Notes under the pieces: generated by a model
Databases searched by the model: none
What the model saw: the letters and a program-made list of their open reading frames with translations, nothing else
What the model was told of the DNA's origin: nothing
Position numbers and translations under genes: made by a program
In this document: one piece after another, positions 55,878 through 61,872 of the stretch
Layout: each line of letters opens with the position of its first letter
How positions within the stretch are numbered: the first letter of the stretch is position 1
From: Synechococcus sp. SB0662_bin_14
GTDB lineage: Bacteria > Cyanobacteriota > Cyanobacteriia > PCC-6307 > Cyanobiaceae
Assembly: GCA_009840445.1 (NCBI GenBank)
Contig: VXNS01000068.1
Location: 1 to 61,872 of the forward strand
Length of the DNA: 61,872 nt
Direction of reading: 5' to 3'

Positions 55878-56836
55878 CAGAGCAGCGCTCCTGACGGAGG
55901 CGTGACGTCTCCAGAAAACATGGGCGTACTCAGATAGCGCTCGCCAAAACTGGCCAGGACGGCAACGATGAGCTTGCCCTGCATCTGAGGGCGAGTGGCC
56001 AGGCGCAAGGCAGCCGCCACTGTAGCGCCACTGCTCACGCCACTGAGCAGCCCCTCTTCCCGGGCCAGGCGACGGCCCATCTGCATGGCGTCCTCGTCCC
56101 CCACGGTCATGACCTCGTCAATCAGGCTTTGGTCAAGGATATCGGGAACAAAGCCGGCGCCAATGCCCTGGATGCCATGGCGGCCCGGTTTGCCTCCCGA
56201 GAGGACGGGACTACCCGCCGGCTCTACGGCAACAGCCATCAGCCCTGGTTTGCGCTGTTTCAGGGCGGCGGCGCAGCCTGTGATGGTGCCTCCGGTCCCC
56301 ACCCCGGTCACGAGAACGTCAATTCTGCCTTCGGTATCCCGCCACAGTTCTTTTGCCGTGGTGCTGGTGTGGCTCCTCGGATTGGCTGGGTTGGAAAACT
56401 GCTGCAACTGAAAACCGTTGGGCATGTCCTGCAGCAGTGCATTGGCCCGGCGCAAGGCTCCGGCCATGCCCTCACTGCCTGGCGTCAGCTCCAGGCGCGC
56501 ACCGTAAGCCCGCAGCATGGCGCGGCGCTCAACACTCATGGAGTCCGGCATCACCAAAATGATGGAATACCCCTTGGCGGCAGCCACCATGGCCAAGGCA
56601 ATTCCCGTATTGCCACTGGTGGGCTCAATGAGGGTTGTAGTGGAAGGAGAAATCAGGCCATCCTCCTCGGCCTGATTAATCATTGAGATGGATATCCTAT
56701 CTTTAACGGAGGACGTTGGATTAAAGGATTCAAGTTTACAGAGAATTTCACTTTTGCAGTCCACGGCCGGGATTCTCCGAAGCCGCACCAGAGGGGTGTT
56801 GCCAATCAGATCAAGAATGGAATCGTGAACATTCAT
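55877..56836 (-). CDS. cysK: Cysteine synthase A (O-acetylserine sulfhydrylase), standard type
   Basis: This is a second PLP-dependent cysteine synthase, 319 aa. The PLP lysine is in [15 protein letters not shown], the substrate loop is [11 protein letters not shown] (the classic TSGNTG) and the PLP phosphate loop is [10 protein letters not shown]. The start is ATG 56836 ([20 protein letters not shown]). It is upstream of and coupled to a J-domain gene, and divergent from the DUF2808-like gene. Compare the EGTAGNTG-type enzyme at 25953, which is the egt-linked copy. Confidence 0.94.
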   Translation of the reverse strand: MNVHDSILDLIGNTPLVRLRRIPAVDCKSEILCKLESFNPTSSVKDRISISMINQAEEDGLISPSTTTLIEPTSGNTGIALAMVAAAKGYSIILVMPDSMSVERRAMLRAYGARLELTPGSEGMAGALRRANALLQDMPNGFQLQQFSNPANPRSHTSTTAKELWRDTEGRIDVLVTGVGTGGTITGCAAALKQRKPGLMAVAVEPAGSPVLSGGKPGRHGIQGIGAGFVPDILDQSLIDEVMTVGDEDAMQMGRRLAREEGLLSGVSSGATVAAALRLATRPQMQGKLIVAVLASFGERYLSTPMFSGDVTPPSGALL

Positions 56837-56931
56837 GGCGTTGTTGCTCCCAGGCAGCGCCATGGCAAGCTAGCAGGAATTTTGCCATCATCGTTCCCTA
56901 TAAACCATGGGCCAGTTTAACAATTGACACA

Positions 56932-56961
56932 TTGACAAGGCTACAACGGCGGCGCTAAAAT
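56932..56961 (+). promoter_or_regulatory. Strong sigma-70 promoter before the DUF2808-like gene
   Basis: A perfect TTGACA (56932-56937) is followed after 18 bp by TAAAAT (56956-56961), which differs from consensus at one base. It lies about 35 nt before the ATG. A second partial TTGACA sits 9 bp upstream. Confidence 0.65.
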
Positions 56962-56995
56962 CAGCTTCTAGCTGCATGGTATCTTGATCTTGTCC

Positions 56996-57544
56996 ATGAA
57001 TCGTTTTCTTGCTCTGGCCACCGGTCTTGTCCTGGTTCCCTGGTCCGTCCCTTCCCTGGCACAAACCAGTTTGCTGGAATTTCGTTGGAGACAAGATCCC
57101 GGTTACGTCAGCCTTGACTATCGAATCAGCAATAACCGAGCCAGGCGACGCTCAAACTTAAAACTGATTCTCCCCACAAAAGCCAGAAAACATGCCATTT
57201 TGGAGTTGACAGTTCGTGCGCCGGAAATCTTTGATAAATGGCGTGGCAAGATTAATGTTGATAGCGTGAAGCTTGGTCATAATTGCATACAGAAATCAGT
57301 GTTTGCAGGCATCAAGACCCGTTGTGAAGACTATTTTACATTGTCAGAGGTGACTGAACTGGGACCAGGGATAATCCGGATTACTCCCGATGCGCCAATT
57401 CCTCAAGCCAAGACCATTGTCGTAGAGCTAAAAATGCGCAATCCCACCGCCACCGGATTTTACCAGTTCAACGGCTACGCCACAGCACCGGGCCAAGTGC
57501 AAATCCCTTCCTACCAGGGCAGTTGGCTCGTGGAGATTGACTGA
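56996..57544 (+). CDS. Secreted DUF2808-like protein
   Basis: The 182 aa protein starts at ATG 56996 with a signal peptide (MNRFLALATGLVLVPWSVPS, cut near SLAQ). The mature part has a beta-rich layout that looks like DUF2808 of cyanobacteria: SLDYRISNNRARRRSNLKLI, LELTVRAPEIFD, IRITPDAPIPQAKTIVVELK and NPTATGFYQFNGYATAPG. Function is unknown. The gene is visibly AT-richer than its neighbours and has its own strong promoter. Confidence 0.75.
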   Translation: MNRFLALATGLVLVPWSVPSLAQTSLLEFRWRQDPGYVSLDYRISNNRARRRSNLKLILPTKARKHAILELTVRAPEIFDKWRGKINVDSVKLGHNCIQKSVFAGIKTRCEDYFTLSEVTELGPGIIRITPDAPIPQAKTIVVELKMRNPTATGFYQFNGYATAPGQVQIPSYQGSWLVEID

Positions 57545-57602
57545 ATTGTCACATCAGGCGCACCTGGGAACTGGCGATGTCGATGGGGAAATTCTCTCAC
57601 TG

Positions 57603-57863
57603 TCACCAATAGGGATCTGTCGCCAGTTCCACCTTCAGGGTCCCCTTGGATCCACACACGCTGCTGATGCAGGCGCGCACCACATGGCCGTTGACTTCAA
57701 TCTCGCAGGCGCCACAACTGCCGTAAAGACAGCCCGTGGGGACGGTGTGACCCAGGATCTGCGCCGCCGTCAGCCAGGGGGTGCCCACCGGTATGGACAC
57801 GGGGTCTCCATCCTCCCAGCACACGGGAACCTGGTCAGATTCAGATGGGGATGATGGGGACAC
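57603..57863 (-). CDS. 2Fe-2S ferredoxin-like protein
   Basis: The 86 aa protein has the plant-type ferredoxin cluster spacing CLYGSCGACEIEV with a fourth cysteine in RACISSVCG, and ends GTLKVELATDPYW. It has an N-terminal lead rich in Ser/Pro. The start is GTG 57863, only 5 nt after the cobQ stop, because the longer frame is antisense-like sequence inside cobQ. It is probably translated with cobQ. The electron partner is unknown. Confidence 0.85.
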   Translation of the reverse strand: MSPSSPSESDQVPVCWEDGDPVSIPVGTPWLTAAQILGHTVPTGCLYGSCGACEIEVNGHVVRACISSVCGSKGTLKVELATDPYW

Positions 57864-57868
57864 GATGA

Positions 57869-59350
57869 TCAGTGCAGCAAGGGTTCCAGGTTGACATTTT
57901 CGTCCAAGGCATCGGCAAGGCGATCCAGCAGTCGATCCCGCTGGACGGCGTGGTGGGGAACGGCTGTGGGCAGGGGCGGCAAGCCACGGCGACTCCGCAG
58001 CCAGTTGAGCCAGTGGCGACGCCATGGTCCGGCCTCCAGGCAACCGTGGAGATAGGTTCCCGCCACACGGCCACAGGGGCTCACCCAGCCCAAACCGGGT
58101 TGAGCATACAGCGGCTGGGCAGCACGGGCCAAAGGGGTGGTGTGACCATGGTGCAACTCAAATCCTGTGCAGGATTGACCGGGTTCCGGCCATGTGGTGG
58201 TGGTGGTCCACTGCCGTTGCACCTTGCCGGGGCTGAACGTGGTTGCCAAGGGCAAGAGCCCCAGACCCTCCAGATTCCCTGGTGTCTCCGCTTCCAGACC
58301 ATGGGGATCATGGAGCCGTTGCCCCAGCATTTGCAAGCCGCCACAGATGGCCAACACCACACCACCGGCGGCCACGTACCGCTGCAGGCGTTCATCCATG
58401 CGGGTGGCCTGCATGGCCTTGAGATCCGCCATGGTTTGCTTGCTGCCGGGCAGCAGGACAGCGTCGTACCGGTCCACGGTGTCCGTGGGCAACAGCCAAT
58501 CCAACTGGACCGTGGCTTCCGCAGCGAGGGGATCCATGTCGGAGAAGTTACTGATGGACGGCAGGCGCAGCACGGCCAGACGCAACTCGGCTTCAGGCTT
58601 GCGGGCTTGGCGCTCCAGCAGATCCAGGGAGTCCTCCGGCGGGAACCGCTCCCCCAGCCAGGGCAGCACACCCAACACCGGCAAACCGGTGCGCCGCTCC
58701 AACCACAGGCGTCCCTCGTCAAACAAGCTGCGCTGGCCACGGAAACGGTTGATCAGCAGGCCTGCCATCAGGGAGCGCTCCACAGGCCGCAGCAGTTGCA
58801 GCGTGCCGACGATCTGGGCAAAGACCCCCCCCCGCTCAATATCCGCCACCAGAACACAACGGGCCCGCAAAAACTGGGCCAAGCGAAGGTTGGTCAGATC
58901 CCGCGCCTGCAGGTTCACCTCCACCGGACTGCCAGCCCCTTCCAGCAGGAGCCGCCCTTGCCGCTGCTGGCAGATGTCCAGACCTTGGCGAATGGCCAGC
59001 CAACCCGGCCGGAACCAGTCCCGGTAGTAATCTTCCGCCCGGCTGATTCCCACAGAGCGCCCCAGGTGGATCACCTCGCTGCTGCCCTGACCACAGGGCT
59101 TCAGCAACACCGGATTCATGGCTGCGCAAGGTGTGAGACCAGCGGCCCAAGCCTGCATGGCCTGGGCATAGGCCATTTCCCCCCCGTCTTCATCCACGTA
59201 GGCATTGAGACTCATGTTTTGCCCCTTGAAGGGGACGGGCTGCTCCCCACGGCGCCGCAACAGGCGACACAGTCCTGCCGTAACGAGGGACTTGCCCACC
59301 CCGCTGCTGGTGCCCAGCACCATGAGGGGGGGCGGTGACGGCGCCGTCAT
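57869..59350 (-). CDS. cobQ: Cobyric acid synthase CobQ
   Basis: CobQ amidates four carboxylates of adenosylcobyrinic acid diamide in cobalamin synthesis. The 493 aa protein has the P-loop-like [20 protein letters not shown] and [10 protein letters not shown]. The C-terminal glutamine amidotransferase half has catalytic Cys in [13 protein letters not shown] and His in GTYLHGCLE. The start is ATG 59350, overlapping the upstream gene stop as ATGA. The ferredoxin gene follows at 5 nt. Confidence 0.96.
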   Translation of the reverse strand: MTAPSPPPLMVLGTSSGVGKSLVTAGLCRLLRRRGEQPVPFKGQNMSLNAYVDEDGGEMAYAQAMQAWAAGLTPCAAMNPVLLKPCGQGSSEVIHLGRSVGISRAEDYYRDWFRPGWLAIRQGLDICQQRQGRLLLEGAGSPVEVNLQARDLTNLRLAQFLRARCVLVADIERGGVFAQIVGTLQLLRPVERSLMAGLLINRFRGQRSLFDEGRLWLERRTGLPVLGVLPWLGERFPPEDSLDLLERQARKPEAELRLAVLRLPSISNFSDMDPLAAEATVQLDWLLPTDTVDRYDAVLLPGSKQTMADLKAMQATRMDERLQRYVAAGGVVLAICGGLQMLGQRLHDPHGLEAETPGNLEGLGLLPLATTFSPGKVQRQWTTTTTWPEPGQSCTGFELHHGHTTPLARAAQPLYAQPGLGWVSPCGRVAGTYLHGCLEAGPWRRHWLNWLRSRRGLPPLPTAVPHHAVQRDRLLDRLADALDENVNLEPLLH

Positions 59351-59715
59351 GACCAAATGCTGAGCCAGCGCCGCAACCCGTTGGCGCAACGCTCCTGCCA
59401 TGAAACGGGGGGGCAGCGCCCCTCCGGCCAAGCGGCCACCACTTGGCGACCCAGGGGGGTGAGACGCACCCGATCCGTCAACCCCTGGCCATCCACCTCA
59501 CGGCGCAGAAGACCCACCCGCAGCAGCCAACGCACCAGTTGATCCGCTTGGGCCTCGCTCAAGGACCTAGTGGTGAAGGGGGAGTCCACAGCGCAAAGCT
59601 CAGCCAGGCCCACGGCGCCTTCCTGCAAGGCAGCAAAGCAGCGGCGGTGCAAGGGGCTACAGCGGGCAGCCCGGTCGGCACGCCGGGCAGCCTGTTTCTC
59701 AATGACAAGATCCAT
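59347..59715 (-). CDS. Npun_F0494 family protein (winged-helix-like)
   Basis: The 122 aa protein starts at ATG 59715 ([20 protein letters not shown]) and has a helix-turn-helix-like run ([20 protein letters not shown]) followed by [13 protein letters not shown], a pattern of winged-helix folds. It matches the cyanobacteria-specific Npun_F0494 group, whose function is unknown. Coupling to cobQ by ATGA and orientation toward it suggest a shared transcript. Confidence 0.78.
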   Translation of the reverse strand: MDLVIEKQAARRADRAARCSPLHRRCFAALQEGAVGLAELCAVDSPFTTRSLSEAQADQLVRWLLRVGLLRREVDGQGLTDRVRLTPLGRQVVAAWPEGRCPPVSWQERCANGLRRWLSIWS

Positions 59716-59760
59716 AACCACAGAGGCGGACAATCTCGGAGCGGCTAGCCCCCATTTGTG

Positions 59761-60402
59761 ATGCCCCCATCATCTCAACATCCGTTTGCATTGATTCTGG
59801 CCTCAGCCTCTCCCTCCCGGCGCCGTCTGCTGGAGCAGGCCCGGATCCCTTGCCAGGCGAAGGTCAGTGGTTTTGATGAAGACAGTCTTCCCAGGACAAT
59901 GGAGCCGGGTCAGTTGGTTACCGCCCTGGCCCGGGGAAAAGCCGGAGCCGTTGTGGAGCGCTTGCCCCAGCCAGGACCTTTGGTGCTTGGGTGTGACTCC
60001 GTTCTGGTGTTCCAGGGAGCCGTTCAAGGCAAGCCCACCTCTGCGGACGAGGCCATCCAGCGTTGGCGTGACCTGGCAGGCAAGAGGGGTGCGCTGTACA
60101 CAGGTCACTGCCTCCTCGATAGTGGTCTGGAGCGGGCTTGTCAGGGTGCGGTGGTGACCCGGATACGGTTTGCCCCGGTGGATGATGAGACCATCACCCA
60201 CTACGTGGCCACGGGCGAGCCCTTGGGCTGTGCTGGCGCCTTTGCCCTGGAGGGGCGCGGGGGCCTCCTGATTGACGCCATTGAGGGCTGTGCCTCCAAC
60301 GTGATGGGCTTGAGCCTCCCCTGGCTGCGCCATCACTTGGGGGCGTGGGGGGTCAGCTTGGCAGCGCTGTGGGGGATGGGCGGCCACAAAAAAGCCCCCT
60401 GA
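59761..60402 (+). CDS. maf: Maf-family nucleotide pyrophosphatase
   Basis: Maf proteins hydrolyse non-standard nucleoside triphosphates. The 213 aa protein has the signatures LILASASPSRRRLLEQARIP, VLGCDSVLVFQG, GKPTSADEAIQRWRDLAG and GRGGLLIDAIEGCASNVMGL. ATG 59761 is used, with GTG 59758 just before it. The end of its coding sequence doubles as part of the psbDC terminator on the other strand. Confidence 0.95.
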   Translation: MPPSSQHPFALILASASPSRRRLLEQARIPCQAKVSGFDEDSLPRTMEPGQLVTALARGKAGAVVERLPQPGPLVLGCDSVLVFQGAVQGKPTSADEAIQRWRDLAGKRGALYTGHCLLDSGLERACQGAVVTRIRFAPVDDETITHYVATGEPLGCAGAFALEGRGGLLIDAIEGCASNVMGLSLPWLRHHLGAWGVSLAALWGMGGHKKAP

Positions 60403-60411
60403 GCGGGGGCT
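60388..60411 (-). terminator. Rho-independent terminator of the psbD-psbC transcript
   Basis: On the minus strand AGCCCCC-GCTCA-GGGGGCT (7 bp stem) is followed by TTTTTT, a textbook intrinsic terminator 39 nt after the psbC stop. It overlaps the last codons and stop of maf on the plus strand. Confidence 0.88.
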
Positions 60412-60449
60412 GTGGTTTGCTGAAGGGATTCTGGCCGAGGGGGAAGGGA

Positions 60450-61832
60450 TTAGTCCAGATCAGGCATGGCCAGAACCGGCTCAGCCTCCCGGTCGATACC
60501 CTTCTCAAAACCGGCCGCGGCGGCCCTGGCCCGACCGGCATGCCAGAGGTGGCCCACCAGGAAGAAGAAGGCCAGAACAAACTGGGCGCCACCCAGCCAT
60601 TGGCGCAGGTTCACGTAGTTCACCGCGTTGGGTTCGGTGATGATGCCGCCCACGGAGTTGATGGAGGCATTGGGAGCATGGGTCATGTACTCCGCTGCAC
60701 GACGCACCTGCCAGGGCTGGATGTCGTTCTGCAGTTTCTCCAGGCTGAGACCGTTGGGACCCCGCAGCGGCTCCAGCCACGGCCCACGGAAATCCCAGAA
60801 GCGCATGGTCTCGCCACCGAAGATGATCTCGCCGGTGGGGGAGCGCATCAGGTACTTGCCCAGGCCGGTGGGACCCATGGCGGAGCCAATGTTGGCGCCC
60901 AGGCGCTGGTCCCGCACCAGGAAGGTGAAGGATTGGGACTGGGAGGCTTCAGCGTTGGTGGGTCCCCAGAACTCGGAGGGATAGGCGGTGTTGTTGAACC
61001 AGATGAAGGTGGAGGCGATAAAGCTCATCAGGCTGAGGGCCCCGAGGCTGTAGCTCAGATAGGCTTCACCGTTCCAGATGAAGGCCCGCCGCACCCAGCC
61101 AAAGGGCTTGGTCAACACATGCCAGATGCCACCGAAGATGCAGGTGATCCCCAGCCAGATGTGGCCACCGATGATGTCTTCCATGTTGTCCACACCGACA
61201 ATCCAGCCCTCACCTCCCCAGGGGGAGCGCAGCAGATAGCCGAAGATGACGGCAGGATTCAGGGTTGGATTGGTGATCATGCGCACGTCACCGCCTCCAG
61301 GGGCCCAGGTGTCGTAAACACCGCCAAAGAACATGGCCTTGAACACCAGCAGCAGGCAGCCCACCCCCAGAAGGATCAGGTGATAGCCAATGATGTTGGT
61401 CATCTGGTTCTTGTCCCGCCAATCCTGGGAGAAGAAGGCCGAGTAGTTCTCCAGCACGTCGGGGCCGCGCAGGGCGTGATAGAGGCCGCCAATGCCCAGG
61501 ACGGCGGAAGACACCAGGTGCAGCACCCCCACCACAAAGAAGGGGTAAAGACTGGTGATCTCGCCACCGGGTCCGACCCCGTAGCCCAGGAGAGCCACGT
61601 GGGGGAAGCAGAGGAAGCCCTGCTCGTAAACGGGCTTGTCAGCCGTATAGTGGCTCACTTCGAAGAGCATCATGGCCCCGGCCCAGAAGACCATGAGGCC
61701 GGCGTGGGCAACATGGGCCCCCAGGAGGCGACCCGAGAGATTGATGAGGCGGGCGTTGCCGGCCCACCAAGCGTAGCCGGTGGAGTCCTGATCCAGACTG
61801 CCGCCGAGGGAAGGATTAGAGAGCGTTACCAC
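60450..61832 (-). CDS. psbC: Photosystem II CP43 chlorophyll protein
   Basis: CP43 is the core antenna of photosystem II and supplies the glutamate and arginine ligands near the manganese cluster. The 460 aa protein starts with GTG 61832 ([20 protein letters not shown]) and has the six-helix chlorophyll-binding body, with [33 protein letters not shown], and the large lumenal loop carrying [18 protein letters not shown]. Its start lies inside psbD by 17 nt, the normal arrangement. A strong terminator follows. Confidence 0.99.
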   Translation of the reverse strand: MVTLSNPSLGGSLDQDSTGYAWWAGNARLINLSGRLLGAHVAHAGLMVFWAGAMMLFEVSHYTADKPVYEQGFLCFPHVALLGYGVGPGGEITSLYPFFVVGVLHLVSSAVLGIGGLYHALRGPDVLENYSAFFSQDWRDKNQMTNIIGYHLILLGVGCLLLVFKAMFFGGVYDTWAPGGGDVRMITNPTLNPAVIFGYLLRSPWGGEGWIVGVDNMEDIIGGHIWLGITCIFGGIWHVLTKPFGWVRRAFIWNGEAYLSYSLGALSLMSFIASTFIWFNNTAYPSEFWGPTNAEASQSQSFTFLVRDQRLGANIGSAMGPTGLGKYLMRSPTGEIIFGGETMRFWDFRGPWLEPLRGPNGLSLEKLQNDIQPWQVRRAAEYMTHAPNASINSVGGIITEPNAVNYVNLRQWLGGAQFVLAFFFLVGHLWHAGRARAAAAGFEKGIDREAEPVLAMPDLD

Positions 61833-61872
61833 GTGGGAGGACCTCTTCAGGGAATAGGAAGCGTTCGTGAGG
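61816..61872 (-). CDS. psbD: Photosystem II D2 protein, C-terminal fragment
   Basis: The last 18 codons before TAA (61818-61816) read [18 protein letters not shown], the conserved D2 C-terminus. The rest of the gene is beyond the window. It overlaps psbC by 17 nt in a different frame, so psbC translation is probably coupled to psbD. Confidence 0.97.
   Translation of the reverse strand, partial: PHERFLFPEEVLPRGNAL

Noticed and set aside
61816-61832. psbD/psbC overlap as a frameshift or annotation error
   Set aside because: Overlap of the psbC GTG start with the psbD end is the standard arrangement in cyanobacteria and plastids.

Overview
The window is gene-dense, GC-rich DNA from a cyanobacterium of the marine picocyanobacterial type (Synechococcus/Cyanobium/Prochlorococcus lineage). 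The right edge holds the photosystem II pair psbD-psbC with its usual overlapping GTG start. Elsewhere there is ndhO, two cyanobacterial AbrB paralogues, two group 2 sigma factors, a CPP1-like protein, DUF3531, DUF1830 and Npun_F0494 family genes, a Z-ISO-like carotenoid isomerase and a glucosylglycerate gene set. High GC, tight packing, a decayed restriction gene and expanded core proteins would also fit a host-associated relative such as the sponge symbiont Ca. Synechococcus spongiarum, but the window alone does not prove that.

Layout. 1-4.8 kb: SprT-like protein, a domain-expanded NAD-dependent DNA ligase and a TVP38-type membrane protein. 4.9-9.8 kb: the most unusual part, with a cyAbrB domain fused in frame to valyl-tRNA synthetase, a second free-standing cyAbrB, tRNA-Val(UAC) and a frameshifted type IIG restriction-methylase remnant. 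9.8-17 kb: NifU-type Fe-S protein, serS (with an inserted segment), mqo, rseP, nth, two tandem sigma factors (one with a damaged -35 recognition helix) and DUF3531. 17-25.9 kb: ABC ATPase, Hsp33, CPP1-like protein, a Yfr1-like small RNA, mfd, an SbcD-like nuclease and smpB. 26-30 kb: cysK divergent from the ergothioneine operon egtB-egtD plus two associated small genes. 30-37 kb: a leftward run mreB-mreC-mreD, sugar-binding lipoprotein, response regulator, lysS. 37-42.3 kb: ssb, dedA, DUF1830 and the glucosylglycerate synthesis and breakdown genes. 42.3-48.9 kb: pilB-pilC without pilT, grpE, Z-ISO, murG. 48.9-59.7 kb: a GH-like lipoprotein, cobL, DUF192, a TPR protein, an LpxB-related protein, an epimerase, ndhO, a J-domain protein, a second cysK, a ferredoxin and cobQ. 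59.7-61.9 kb: maf and psbC/psbD.

How the genes work together. Several neighbourhoods form functional units: cell-wall shape (mreBCD, with murG further on), ergothioneine (cysK supplying a thiol donor beside egtBD), compatible-solute turnover (gpgS, a glucosylglycerate phosphorylase and gpgP), cobalamin (cobL, cobQ) and type IV pilus assembly. No transposase, CRISPR array, prophage or rRNA was seen. The only clear sign of mobile or defence DNA is the type IIG remnant beside the tRNA gene.

Main candidate for something undescribed: the cyAbrB::ValRS fusion next to tRNA-Val. It depends on a six-base C run that should be checked first. A second theme is in-frame growth of otherwise standard housekeeping proteins (LigA, SerRS, GrpE, ValRS).
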